Origin: an uncultured Bacteroidota bacterium
GTDB taxonomy: Bacteria; Bacteroidota; Bacteroidia; Bacteroidales; GCA-2748055
DNA length: 40,357 nt
NCBI GenBank assembly: GCA_937129385.1
Contig: CAKZNC010000080.1
Coordinates: 1-40,357 of the forward strand
Reading direction: 5' to 3'
Positions within the stretch are counted from its first letter, which is position 1. Every line of letters begins with the position of its first letter. Below are positions 1 through 8,878 of the stretch, in pieces. The notes beneath the pieces are model-generated. The model saw only the letters and a list, made by a program, of their open reading frames with translations. It had not been told where the DNA came from and searched no databases. The position numbers and the translations under genes were made by a program.

Positions 1-3000
1 ATAAGCAGAATGACTGTATTTTCCTACGATCTGGAATCCTTCGGATGACGGGAAGGTAAATTTGCCCTCTCCGTGTGCCACCCATGCACCGAGCTCCATG
101 CCAGACAGACTGCCAAACATGACGGATTCGTTTTCAGGGATGTTGACGGACAGGAAGCCGGATTCGAATTTTCCGGAATCGTTGTGCAGCATCCTGGGGC
201 TGGTCCCGGCCGATCCCGTGACCAGGTTCAGTTCGTTCATCAGCTGGCATCCGTTGCAGATCCCCAGGCTGAGCGTGTCTTCCCGTTCATAGAATCGTTC
301 CAGTGCCAGGCGTGCTTTTTCGTTGTACCTGAATGCACCTGCCCATCCTTTGGCGGATCCAAGGACATCGGAATTTGAGAAACCGCCTACAAATACGATG
401 AAATTCACATCTTCGAGCGTTTCACGTCCTGCAATGAGGTCGGTCATATGCACATCTTTGACATCAAAACCCGCCAGGTGCATCAGGTATGCCATTTCCC
501 GGTCCCCGTTCACACCTTTTTCGCGAATGATGGCGGCTCTAATACCGGTTTCCGATCTTCTGGCGGGATCGATTCCCAGAGACCCGAAAGTTCCTTTGAA
601 ATCCCCGAAATTAAATTTCAGTGCATGGTCCCTGTAGGAATTGAACCGTTCTTTCGCCAGCTCCTCGCCCGATTGTTTCCTGTCGAGGAGGTAGGAGGTA
701 TTGAACCATTTGTCCCGCAGTGCATTGATATCGAACTCCCACTTTTTCTCACTGGTTTGCAGTGTGAGTTTTCTCCCTTCTGCCGGATGGCCGATGATGC
801 TGTGCCGGACCTCCTCTTTCTCAAACAGGGCAGTGATCTCCTCCACATCCTTCACCTGGATGATGAGCCCCGGGTTTTCACTGAACAGGACTGCTGCAGT
901 ATAGGTCTTGTAACCTGTAATGTCGATATCAATTCCGCCTGTTTCATTGGCGAAACACATTTCCAGCAGTGCTGTGATCATTCCGCCGGCGGAGATATCG
1001 TGCCCGGCCAGAATCTTATTCTCCAGTATAAGTGACTGTATGATGTTGAATGTTTTGGCAAAATAGCCTGCATCGGTAACGGTGGGGGTCTCTTTGAAGA
1101 TCAGGCCTATGGATTGGCCGAATGAGCTGCCACCCAGTTTGAAATCGTCGGATGACATATCAATATGGATCAGGCTGGTACCTGGTTCCTGTTTCATCAC
1201 TGGTTCGACGATTTTCCGTATATCTGTGACTTCGCCGGCTGCGGATATGATGACAGTACCTGGTGCCTGTACCACGTCATCCTTGTACTTTTGGGTCATT
1301 GACAGACTGTCTTTTCCGGTGGGGATGTTGATCCCCAGGTCGATGGCAAAGTCGCTTGCAGCCTGTGCAGCCTGGTAAAGCCGTGCATCTTCCCCCTTGT
1401 TTCTGCAGGGCCACATCCAGTTTGCTGACAGGGAGATGCTTTTGATCCCGTCGGGCATGGGTGCCCAGATGATATTGGTCAGTGATTCGGCGATGGAGAG
1501 CACGCTGCCTGCCGCTGCATTAATGAGTCCGGCTACCGGAGCATGGCCGATGGCGGTGGCATATCCCTTTTCCCCCCGGTAATCCAGAGCTACGGCTCCA
1601 AGGTTATTGAGAGGCAGTTGCAATTCACCTGCACATTGCTGTTTTGCAATCTTCCCCGTAACAGACCGGTCGACCTTGTTGGTGAGCCAGTCCTTGCAGG
1701 CTACGGCTTCGATCTGAAGTATGTTTTGCAGGTATTCATCGAGCTGCAGGGGATCGGGATCGATCCGTTGATACTGTTCAACAACGGCATTGTCCTTCAT
1801 GATCGTTTTCGGTGGTTTCCCGAACATGTCGGTCAACTCTAGATCCATGGGTTTTTCACCGGAAATCTTACTTTCGAAGACGAATTTATGGTCGCCCGTT
1901 ACCTCGCCGATCACGTAGATCGGGGCTCTCTCACGTTCTGCAATTCGCCTGAGTTCATCAATGTCTTTCACTTTCAGGATCAACCCCATACGTTCCTGGG
2001 ACTCATTGCCAATCAGCTCCTTTGCAGAAAGAGTAGGGTCACCCACGGGGAGCTGATCCATGTCTATGATCCCGCCGGTCTCCTCAACCAGTTCTGAAAG
2101 GCAGTTGAGGTGTCCGCCCGCCCCATGGTCGTGGATGCTGACGATGGTATTATTTTCCGATTCAGCCAGGGCTCTGATGGCATTGAAGACGCGCTTCTGC
2201 ATTTCCGGGTTGGCCCTCTGTACAGCGTTCAATTCGATGGCATTGTCAAACTGACCTGTATCCACTGAGGAGACAGCACCCCCGCCCATACCAATGCGGT
2301 AGTTATCCCCGCCCAGTAGCACTACCAGATCACCTTTTTCAGGGGTATCTTTTTCAGCATCTTTCTTTTTACCAAAGCCGATACCGCCAGCCAGCATGAT
2401 CACCTTGTCGAATCCCATCTTCTTCATGCTCTCCTGGTGTTCGAAGGTAAGCAGACTTCCGCAGATGAGGGGCTGGCCAAACTTGTTGCCGAAATCACTG
2501 GCACCGTTGGAGGCTTTGATCAGGATCTCCTCCGGTGTCTGGTAGAGCCAGGGACGTTCCTCCATGTTTTGCTCCCATTTGCGTGATTCGTCAAGCCGGG
2601 GGTAGGAGGTCATGTACACAGCTGTTCCGGCCATCGGTATTGCAGCCTTTCCGCCTGCGATCCTGTCCCTGATCTCCCCGCCGGTCCCTGTTGAGGCACC
2701 GTTAAATGGTTCCACTGTGGTTGGGAAGTTATGCGTTTCGGCTTTCAGGGAGAGCACTGTCTCCACGTCGCTGATCCTGAAATAGGCCGAGGTGTCCTGC
2801 CTTTCGGGGGCAAACTGCTCAACCACCGGTCCGCCTGCAAATGAGCAATTGTCTTTGTAAGCCGAAACAACATGGTTGGGATTTGTCTTCGTGGTTTTCT
2901 TTATCAGTGAGAAGAGGGTGGATTCTTTTTCGTCTCCGTCGATAATGAAGGTGCCGTTAAAGATCTTATGCCGACAGTGTTCGGAGTTGACCTGTGCAAA

Positions 3001-3477
3001 TCCATATACCTCACTGTCGGTGAGTTTGCGTTTTATCCTTTTACTCACAGATTCAAGGTACTGGATCTCATCCGGACTAAGTGCCAGTCCCTCTTTTTTA
3101 TTGTATGCGGAAATATTTTCAACCTGGAGGACGGGATCCGGTTCCTTGTTGATGGTGAAGATCTCCTGGTCGAGGTCGTTGTACATCCGCTGCAGCATCG
3201 GGTCGAAGGTGGAGTCCGGACCAGGGACTGAGAAGTATTCCTCGATCCTGGAGATCCCGCTGATTCCCATGTTCTGCGTGATCTCAACCGCGTTGGTGCT
3301 CCAAGGGGTGATCATCTCTTTCCTGGGGCCCACAAAGTAACCTTCGATGGATTTCTGTTCCAGGTATTTCGCACTTCCAAAAACCCATTCCAGTTTTTGC
3401 CTTGTCTCTTCAGCGGGCGGTTCCTGAAGTTGTACTGCGATTATCCTGTCATGATTGATAGAAAAGAATCCGATCAT
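1..3477 (-). CDS. purL: Phosphoribosylformylglycinamidine synthase, large single-chain form (3' end missing)
   Basis: This enzyme converts FGAR, ATP and glutamine to FGAM, the fourth step of de novo purine synthesis, in the cytoplasm. The minus-strand frame is open from the ATG at 3475-3477 to the window edge, giving 1159 codons; the family is about 1230 residues, so roughly the last 70 are outside. The N terminus reads MIGFFSINHDRIIAVQ, and NSEHCRH, typical of the FGAM synthase domain, lies near residue 160. The last visible residues include GSLSGMELGAWVAHGEGKF, typical of the C-terminal glutamine amidotransferase domain, so this is the fused large form and not the separate PurS/PurQ/PurL set. 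The start is chosen because it matches the usual short Bacteroidota N terminus; no strong ribosome binding site is visible. A TATCTTTG promoter box lies 88 bases upstream. Confidence 0.96.
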   Translation of the reverse strand, partial: MIGFFSINHDRIIAVQLQEPPAEETRQKLEWVFGSAKYLEQKSIEGYFVGPRKEMITPWSTNAVEITQNMGISGISRIEEYFSVPGPDSTFDPMLQRMYNDLDQEIFTINKEPDPVLQVENISAYNKKEGLALSPDEIQYLESVSKRIKRKLTDSEVYGFAQVNSEHCRHKIFNGTFIIDGDEKESTLFSLIKKTTKTNPNHVVSAYKDNCSFAGGPVVEQFAPERQDTSAYFRISDVETVLSLKAETHNFPTTVEPFNGASTGTGGEIRDRIAGGKAAIPMAGTAVYMTSYPRLDESRKWEQNMEERPWLYQTPEEILIKASNGASDFGNKFGQPLICGSLLTFEHQESMKKMGFDKVIMLAGGIGFGKKKDAEKDTPEKGDLVVLLGGDNYRIGMGGGAVSSVDTGQFDNAIELNAVQRANPEMQKRVFNAIRALAESENNTIVSIHDHGAGGHLNCLSELVEETGGIIDMDQLPVGDPTLSAKELIGNESQERMGLILKVKDIDELRRIAERERAPIYVIGEVTGDHKFVFESKISGEKPMDLELTDMFGKPPKTIMKDNAVVEQYQRIDPDPLQLDEYLQNILQIEAVACKDWLTNKVDRSVTGKIAKQQCAGELQLPLNNLGAVALDYRGEKGYATAIGHAPVAGLINAAAGSVLSIAESLTNIIWAPMPDGIKSISLSANWMWPCRNKGEDARLYQAAQAASDFAIDLGINIPTGKDSLSMTQKYKDDVVQAPGTVIISAAGEVTDIRKIVEPVMKQEPGTSLIHIDMSSDDFKLGGSSFGQSIGLIFKETPTVTDAGYFAKTFNIIQSLILENKILAGHDISAGGMITALLEMCFANETGGIDIDITGYKTYTAAVLFSENPGLIIQVKDVEEITALFEKEEVRHSIIGHPAEGRKLTLQTSEKKWEFDINALRDKWFNTSYLLDRKQSGEELAKERFNSYRDHALKFNFGDFKGTFGSLGIDPARRSETGIRAAIIREKGVNGDREMAYLMHLAGFDVKDVHMTDLIAGRETLEDVNFIVFVGGFSNSDVLGSAKGWAGAFRYNEKARLALERFYEREDTLSLGICNGCQLMNELNLVTGSAGTSPRMLHNDSGKFESGFLSVNIPENESVMFGSLSGMELGAWVAHGEGKFTFPSSEGFQIVGKYSHSAY

Positions 3478-3564
3478 TGCACGGTATGGTTTTAATGATG
3501 TTAAAAATGCTGATGAGGATCAGTTGAGATAAGGACTGGGATCGGTGCTGATCCAAATTCACTG

Positions 3565-3572
3565 CAAAGATA
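3565..3572 (-). promoter_or_regulatory. Candidate purL promoter, -7 box TATCTTTG
   Basis: On the minus strand this reads TATCTTTG, an exact match to the Bacteroidota -7 consensus TAnnTTTG, and continues as CAG. The same 11-base word occurs before nfo and rlmD. It would give a leader of roughly 80 bases before the purL ATG. No clear TTTG -33 box sits at the expected distance, so the call rests on the -7 box and the shared word. Confidence 0.4.
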
Positions 3573-3635
3573 ATGTTTCGGATGGAAAACCGTACAGGAA
3601 TGGATGAGGGAGGTTTTCAGAGGTTATTAACAGTG

Positions 3636-3719
3636 GAGAGAGGAGAGTTAAGAGAGGAGAGTTAAGAGAGGTAAGAGTTGAGGGTCGAGAGTTAGTCGGC
3701 AGTTCGCAGTCTGCAGTCT
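3636..3719 (+). repeat. 7-bp-period degenerate repeat array, copy A
   Basis: Twelve consecutive 7-base units can be laid out with no gaps. The first eight or so are purine-rich (GAGAGTT, AAGAGAG, TCGAGAG and similar), and the last four resemble GCAGTCT (TTAGTCG, GCAGTTC, GCAGTCT, GCAGTCT). A further fragment (GGCAGTTCGCAG) appears at 3773-3784. It lies in the 387-base gene-free stretch between purL and the GH28 gene (3478-3864). No open frame with coding character was seen in this stretch. A clearly related array lies inverted at 8879-8948 and a simpler one at 22952-22986. Function is unknown. Confidence 0.85.
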
Positions 3720-3864
3720 TCACAGAAGAAATCCTAAAATAGCTGAGGCAATGGGCAAATGGCAAGATCAGTAGGCAGTTCGCAGAGGACAAAGGATGGA
3801 GTAGGAGGGGGTGAGTTATTTTTATAATTTTAGGGATTGATTGTTGTATGATAAAAAAGAGTGA

Positions 3865-5457
3865 ATGAAAGTAAACCTGATGTCCAGGAATCTTGCCGGA
3901 GTGATCGCTGTAATGCTTATTGTTTCATCATGTGGAAAAAAATCTGCATTACAGGGTGATACAGTTGATGCAACCACTGACTATGTTTATCAACGGATTG
4001 ATGAAATAGCCAGAAATATCAAGTTTCCGGAAGTCAGCGGGGATACAATTGATATGATCAAATTTTCCGGGCTTCATCCTGATATCTCAGGGACGAAGGA
4101 TTTCCGACCTGCATTTGAGCGTGCCGTCAGGGAAATTGAACGGAGGGGAGGCGGTGTGATCTATTTCAGGCATACCAGTGGAAAGCAAGCATGGGTCAAG
4201 GAGACAGATGTATACAGGTTTTCCGGTCCGATGGACCTGACCAGCAATCTGGCAATCTTGCTGGATCCGAGTATTGAGATCCGTTTTGATACAATCCGGG
4301 ACAATTTCATGAATGAAGGCGACGGGGTGATCACACGTTATGAAGGGACCACTATTTACGGTTATTCTCCACTCGTACGTGCATTTAACAAGGAAAATAT
4401 CATCATTAAAGCAGTAAAGGGGAATGGGGCACAACCTGTAATTTCAGGAAACGGAGAGCACTGGCAAAGTTGGGCCCGGGAACGTGACATTGCTGATATG
4501 GAGGTAGGGGAAACACCCGGTTATATCCATTTACGTGAGGTCAACAACCAGAACATTCCGTTGCGTGAGAGGCGTTTTACCAACATGGCGTTGCGGCCAG
4601 ACCTGGTCCAGTTCTTTATGTGCAGGAATGTATTGATGGATGGTATATTTCTAAAGGAAAGCCCTTTTTGGGTGGTGCATTCCGTTTTTTCAGAAAACCT
4701 GGTTTTCAGGAATCTGCTCTATGACGCCCAGGTAGTAAACAATGATGGAATTGATGTGGAATCCTCGAAGAATGTATTGATTGAGAATGTGATTTTCAAT
4801 AACCACGATGACAACATAGTGATCAAATCCGGACGCGACCAGGAGGGAATGTTCGGTGTAGATATCACAGGTACAGTTCTTGAAGATATTTCCTCACCTT
4901 ATATAGAACGGAACCGGCTGGGTGGCAAAACTGAGAATGTTGCTGTAAGAAATTGTGTATTCCATGGCCATCATGCTGTCTGCATCGGAAGTGAGATGTC
5001 GGGAGGGGCATCAGATATTTACATTGCAGATTGCTTCTCACCCCAGTATGTGTATATGGCACTTTATCTGAAAGGCAGTCGAAAAAGAGGAGGAGAGGTG
5101 CATGATATCTATATGGTCAACAGCAGGTTCAACAATGTACTTAATGACGTGGTTGGACTTGTTCCGAATTATGATGGAGACACTACCAGCCTGTATCCTT
5201 CATGGTTCCATGATATATACCTCCATGGGGTAAAAGTAAAACGCGCTAATTACGGTATCAGGTCACTTGGTTGGCCCGATCGGGAAATTAATGATGTTTA
5301 TATCAGAGATCTCGAGGTAGCAGAGGTGGTCAATGCGCCATTTATAATCAGACAGTCACGTAATATCCGGTTGGAAAATACATGGTTTGGAGGAATGCGG
5401 GTAGATACCATCATGCATCACCATGATGAACTATACAAGCCAGCCCGTCAGAATTAA
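3865..5457 (+). CDS. GH28-like (polygalacturonase-type) right-handed beta-helix lipoprotein
   Basis: This is probably a surface or periplasmic glycoside hydrolase acting on pectin-like or other uronate polysaccharides; the substrate is inferred only from the family. The 530-residue product begins with a lipoprotein signal peptide (hydrophobic stretch 11-20, VSSC lipobox, Cys23). The C-terminal half is beta-helix-like and carries GH28 landmarks in order: NND at 292-294 within NNDGIDVESS, Asp-Asp at 315-316 followed by NIVIKSG, HGHH at 367-370 followed by CIGSE, and Lys403. Residues 60-100 resemble the GH28 N-terminal region in which a glycine-rich turn leads into the helix. No susC/susD pair, sulfatase or other carbohydrate gene is adjacent, so it is not in an obvious polysaccharide utilization locus. 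A weak TAATTTTA box at 3825-3832 could serve as promoter. Confidence 0.88.
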   Translation: MKVNLMSRNLAGVIAVMLIVSSCGKKSALQGDTVDATTDYVYQRIDEIARNIKFPEVSGDTIDMIKFSGLHPDISGTKDFRPAFERAVREIERRGGGVIYFRHTSGKQAWVKETDVYRFSGPMDLTSNLAILLDPSIEIRFDTIRDNFMNEGDGVITRYEGTTIYGYSPLVRAFNKENIIIKAVKGNGAQPVISGNGEHWQSWARERDIADMEVGETPGYIHLREVNNQNIPLRERRFTNMALRPDLVQFFMCRNVLMDGIFLKESPFWVVHSVFSENLVFRNLLYDAQVVNNDGIDVESSKNVLIENVIFNNHDDNIVIKSGRDQEGMFGVDITGTVLEDISSPYIERNRLGGKTENVAVRNCVFHGHHAVCIGSEMSGGASDIYIADCFSPQYVYMALYLKGSRKRGGEVHDIYMVNSRFNNVLNDVVGLVPNYDGDTTSLYPSWFHDIYLHGVKVKRANYGIRSLGWPDREINDVYIRDLEVAEVVNAPFIIRQSRNIRLENTWFGGMRVDTIMHHHDELYKPARQN

Positions 5458-5568
5458 TGAATAAGCGCTGCCCGAATCTTAATTCTGGAGCTGCTGTACA
5501 ACGCCTTGTCATTCTTGATAGTCTGACAGTTTTACCTTAAATTATCAGTCTAACCAAAAACAAAGACT

Positions 5569-6144
5569 ATGTCTATTGAACTACCGGCCCTGCCTTATGC
5601 AAAGGATGCCTTAGAACCTGTCATCAGTGCAAAAACACTGGAATTTCATTATGGAAAACATCACCAGTCCTATGTTGATAAGCTGAATAAACTATTGCCC
5701 GGGTCTGATTTTGTGAATGCCGACCTGGAGACGATCGTTAAAAAAGCCAAGGGAGGTATTTTCAATAATGGTGCACAGGTGTGGAACCACACATTCTATT
5801 TCACCTCATTTTCACCGGATCCGAAGGAGGAGCCTGAAGGCAAGTTGCGGGCTTTGATCGACCGAGATTTCGGGTCACTTGATCAGTTCAAGGGTGCCTT
5901 TGAGAAAGATGCTGCCGCACTCTTTGGATCAGGATGGGCATGGCTCGTCATCGATGAAGCGGAAAAGCTCTCCATCATAACAACTTCGAACGCTGATAAT
6001 CCGATCCGTGATGGATTGAAACCCCTGCTAACTGCAGATGTCTGGGAACATGCATATTACCTGGACTACCAGAACAGGCGTCCCGAATACCTGGGAAATT
6101 TCTGGAAGGTACTTGACTGGCAAGTGGTCGAGGAGCGGATATGA
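5569..6144 (+). CDS. sodB: Superoxide dismutase, Fe/Mn family
   Basis: It disproportionates superoxide to oxygen and peroxide in the cytoplasm. The 191-residue protein has the full family layout. The metal ligands are all visible: His27 (FHYGKHH), His74 (QVWNHTFYF), and Asp157 and His161 (DVWEHAYY). Gln70 in NNGAQ is the Fe-type outer-sphere glutamine position. The sequence resembles the cambialistic Porphyromonas enzyme as I recall it (same DVWEHAYYL and YQNRR blocks), so metal choice cannot be settled by reading. The start gives the normal N terminus MSIELPALPYAKDAL. The gene stands alone, 111 bases after the GH28 gene; no clear promoter was found. Presence of this enzyme suggests the organism meets oxygen. 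Confidence 0.96.
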   Translation: MSIELPALPYAKDALEPVISAKTLEFHYGKHHQSYVDKLNKLLPGSDFVNADLETIVKKAKGGIFNNGAQVWNHTFYFTSFSPDPKEEPEGKLRALIDRDFGSLDQFKGAFEKDAAALFGSGWAWLVIDEAEKLSIITTSNADNPIRDGLKPLLTADVWEHAYYLDYQNRRPEYLGNFWKVLDWQVVEERI

Positions 6145-6317
6145 TCCAGTCATGTTGATATCAGAACATGCATGATCGGGCGATGGGGAGTGATGGGTGA
6201 ATACAGCGGACTTCGAGGAGAAACCACTGGATTGATCACTACCTGAGAATTTTAGAATCAGCCTTCATTTATCTTAAGAAATTGTCTGCCATTAACAGCG
6301 ATGTATTGGGATCAGAG

Positions 6318-6348
6318 TTTCCTTGTTTTTCGATTTTTCATATCTTTA
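6318..6348 (+). promoter_or_regulatory. Candidate promoter of the acyl-CoA ligase gene
   Basis: TTTC at 6318-6321, 19 bases, then TATCTTTA at 6341-6348. This fits the Bacteroidota pattern TTTG-N19-TAnnTTTG with one mismatch in each box. The gene starts 22 bases further on. Confidence 0.4.
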
Positions 6349-6370
6349 AGCAAACCAAAACTACCAGAAG

Positions 6371-8041
6371 ATGATTCAGCAGAATTTTATCAAGTTATAT
6401 GAAGACAGTTTCAGGGAGAACTGGGATCTTCCTGCGCTTTCTGATTACCAGGGGCCTGAGATCACTTACGGCGATCTATCAGAAAGGGTGGCGAATATGC
6501 ATCTTCTTTTCAGGGAACTGGGAATAAAAAGAAGTGACAAGATCGCGCTATTCGGGAAGAACTCGGCCAACTGGTGTGTTGCTTTTATGGCCACGATCAC
6601 CTACGGAGCTGTTGTGGTGCCGATCCTTTCGGATTTCAAACCTGAGGATGCCACCAACATCATCAACCATTCGGACTCCATGTTGCTTTTTGCAGACAAA
6701 TCGATATTTGAGGGTTTGAAGGAGACAGATATGGAGAAGCTGATCGGAACGGTTGCCATCGAAGATTTTACTGTGATCTCTCCAAAACCCAAAAAGAAGC
6801 TGAAGGATGCAGTGGACAAAATGGATGAGCTGTTCAAAAAGCAATATCCCGACGGATACTCCAAAGATCTCCTGAAATTTCCCGAGGTGGATAATAGTGA
6901 ACTTGTGGAGATCAATTATACTTCTGGAACAACGGGTTTCAGCAAAGGGGTAATGCTGTCTGCAAACAGTCTTGCAGGGAACATGGTTTTTGCAAGAAAT
7001 TCCATTGAATTGAATGCGGGCGAAAAAATGCTTGCTGTTCTTCCATTGGCACATTGTTATGGTTGTGCTTTTGATTTTCTCTTTCCACTGACCAAGGGAG
7101 TGCATGTGACCATTCTCGGGAAGATCCCTGCCACACCATTGTTGCTGAAAGCATTTGCAGAGATCCGGCCCCACCTGATCATGTTCATCCCGCTGTTCTT
7201 TGAAAAATTATATAAGAAAAAGTTGTTGCCCACTATCTCCAAGGGTTCCATGAAGGTGCTGCTGGCGATACCGGGGATCAACAATATGCTCTATGGGGCG
7301 ATCCGTAAAAAGGTAATGGATTCATTCGGCGGACGTTTCCGAGAGGCTGTTCTCGGTGGAGCAGCGCTTAGTGCCGACGTGGAGAAGTTTTTCAAACGGA
7401 TCAAATTTCCTTTTACGATCGGATACGGGATGACCGAATGCGGACCCCTGATCTCCTATGATGGATGGAAAACTTCAAGGCCCGGATCATCCGGAAAGAT
7501 CCTGGACGATATCATGGAACTCAGGATTGATTCTTCAGATCCTTACAAGGAAGTCGGGGAAATTCTCGTGAAAGGAGAAAACCTGATGAATGGCTATTAT
7601 AAGAATGAAGAGGCCACAGCGGCCACCATCGACAAGGATGGGTGGTTGCATACGGGTGACTTGGGGGTGACCGACAAGGACGGCTATGTTTACATCAAGG
7701 GGAGAAGTAAAAGTATGCTCCTCGGACCATCGGGTCAGAATATCTACCCTGAGGAGATCGAGGCCAAGCTGAATAACCTACCCTATATTGCCGAATCGGT
7801 GGTGCTCATGAACGATGACCACAGGCTTGAAGCATTGGTGAATCCTGACATGGATGCTGCTGAGGCAGATGGTGTGAAGGACCAGCTTGAACAGAAGATG
7901 GAGGAGAACCGCAAGGAGATCAACAAGCAATTAAAGGGCTATGAAGGGATCGTGAATATGCACATCCACGAAGAGGAGTTCATCAAAACGCCAAAGCGAA
8001 GTATCAAGCGGTTCAAGTATTCCCTGGAGAATTTTAAGTAA
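6371..8041 (+). CDS. AMP-forming acyl-CoA ligase (long-chain fatty acid type)
   Basis: It activates a carboxylic acid, most likely a fatty acid, through an acyl-AMP intermediate to the CoA thioester. The 556-residue protein has the ANL superfamily motifs in order: phosphate-binding loop YTSGTTGFSKG at 183-193, GYGMTECGP at 351-359, HTGDLG at 427-432, YIKGRSKSMLLGPSGQNIYP around 441-460, and a C-terminal domain with TPKRS at 540-544 supplying the usual adenylation lysine (Lys542). The fatty-acid assignment rests on the overall resemblance to long-chain acyl-CoA synthetases; another acid substrate is possible. It appears monocistronic, with its own promoter candidate and a hairpin terminator at 8149-8184. 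Confidence 0.92.
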   Translation: MIQQNFIKLYEDSFRENWDLPALSDYQGPEITYGDLSERVANMHLLFRELGIKRSDKIALFGKNSANWCVAFMATITYGAVVVPILSDFKPEDATNIINHSDSMLLFADKSIFEGLKETDMEKLIGTVAIEDFTVISPKPKKKLKDAVDKMDELFKKQYPDGYSKDLLKFPEVDNSELVEINYTSGTTGFSKGVMLSANSLAGNMVFARNSIELNAGEKMLAVLPLAHCYGCAFDFLFPLTKGVHVTILGKIPATPLLLKAFAEIRPHLIMFIPLFFEKLYKKKLLPTISKGSMKVLLAIPGINNMLYGAIRKKVMDSFGGRFREAVLGGAALSADVEKFFKRIKFPFTIGYGMTECGPLISYDGWKTSRPGSSGKILDDIMELRIDSSDPYKEVGEILVKGENLMNGYYKNEEATAATIDKDGWLHTGDLGVTDKDGYVYIKGRSKSMLLGPSGQNIYPEEIEAKLNNLPYIAESVVLMNDDHRLEALVNPDMDAAEADGVKDQLEQKMEENRKEINKQLKGYEGIVNMHIHEEEFIKTPKRSIKRFKYSLENFK

Positions 8042-8148
8042 TTGCATCTGGAGGACCTTCCAGGATTTCCTGTCATCGATATCAATGGATTGAGACCTGG
8101 TTGTTGCGGCAAATTGATGCTGAGTCTGTAAGACCAAATTGAAATTTA

Positions 8149-8184
8149 AAAAGGTGCGTATATGCCTGTACGCACCTTTTAAAT
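8149..8184. terminator. Hairpin terminator between converging genes
   Basis: A 12-base perfect stem (AAAAGGTGCGTA at 8149-8160 pairing with 8169-8180) encloses an 8-base loop and carries A/T runs on both sides. It lies between the convergent acyl-CoA ligase (ends 8041) and DUF4251 gene (ends 8223) and can act in both directions. Confidence 0.85.
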
Positions 8185-8222
8185 AATTATAATATCTGGC
8201 CACTATTCTATTCCGGGACCAT

Positions 8223-8795
8223 TTAAAGTGCCATTCCTTTGTAAACCCTGCTTCGTTTAGGATGTACAAGTTTACCTGAATAGCGCAGTGATCCGCTTGA
8301 GAAATTACCGCTGACCCTGGCATCGGCCCTTCCGGATTCGCTGACCGAGATGTTGACATCGTAACTCCCGACTGGACTGATCAGGTTGTAATTGATTGTA
8401 TAGCTTCCCCTTTTCTCATTCTTTGTAAACTCATAATCGGAGATATTGCCATCAATGGTCACTCCCCCGACGCCGTTGCGTCCGAGGTACATCGGGCTAC
8501 CTACCTGTAAAACACCTTCGGTAGAATCTACCGAGATGAAGTTTACGGTTGAGCTAACGGGCTGACTGTTTCCATATTTGTCGAAAAGCATATCTGCTTC
8601 GAGGACAAATTCGGAGTTCTTCACCATGTAGTCCACCAGCTTTGCATATTCTGCTGCAGCATTCGCCTCCTCTTTTTTCCGCTCTTCCTTGAGCAACTTC
8701 CTCTGTTCACGTTTACTTAATTTTCCGGTATCCTGTGCATTTGCAAAGGAACCAAGCATTGCAAGAATGATTATAAAAACTATTTTTCTCATCAT
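8223..8795 (-). CDS. DUF4251 domain exported protein
   Basis: The function of this Bacteroidota family is unknown. The 190-residue product starts MMRKIVFIIILAMLGSFANAQ, a signal peptide probably cleaved after Ala-Gln. Residues 25-50 are a charged, Lys/Glu-rich helix, and the rest is beta-rich with the family blocks FVLEADMLFDKYG, PVSSTVNFISVDS, GVGGVTIDGNISDY and SRVYKGMAL. The start at 8795 is preceded by AGGAG at good spacing. The frame stays open to 8936, but that extension runs through repeat DNA and is rejected. The gene lies 153 bases downstream of the outer-membrane-protein gene on the same strand, separated from it by repeats. Confidence 0.85.
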   Translation of the reverse strand: MMRKIVFIIILAMLGSFANAQDTGKLSKREQRKLLKEERKKEEANAAAEYAKLVDYMVKNSEFVLEADMLFDKYGNSQPVSSTVNFISVDSTEGVLQVGSPMYLGRNGVGGVTIDGNISDYEFTKNEKRGSYTINYNLISPVGSYDVNISVSESGRADARVSGNFSSGSLRYSGKLVHPKRSRVYKGMAL

Positions 8796-8840
8796 TGTTC
8801 TCCTTTCGCAGCAAAAACATTCAAATGTTGTGCCAAAGGG

Positions 8841-8859
8841 CCCTTCGACAAGCTCAGGG
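8841..8859. repeat. Widespread interspersed repeat CCCTTCGACAAGCTCAGGG
   Basis: This 19-base word, with the complementary ends CCCT and AGGG, is one I recognise as scattered in intergenic DNA of many unrelated bacteria; when translated by mistake it gives fragments such as PELVEG. It sits between the DUF4251 start and repeat array B. Only one copy is visible in this window. Recognition is from memory and was not searched. Confidence 0.6.
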
Positions 8860-8878
8860 CACAGCCGGCTACTGACAC

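Noticed and set aside
448-1035. A 195-codon plus-strand frame inside purL
   Set aside because: It lies antisense to a purL frame that carries family motifs along its whole length, and its product resembles nothing.
3478-3564. Purine riboswitch in the purL leader
   Set aside because: No three-way-junction pattern or conserved purine-aptamer core was recognised in the leader of about 80 bases.
3636-3784. CRISPR-like reading of the repeat array
   Set aside because: Units are 7 bases and contiguous, with no unique spacers and no cas genes.
6151-6170. CATGTT/AACATG hairpin after the superoxide dismutase gene
   Set aside because: Short stem and no T-tract on either side; could be chance.
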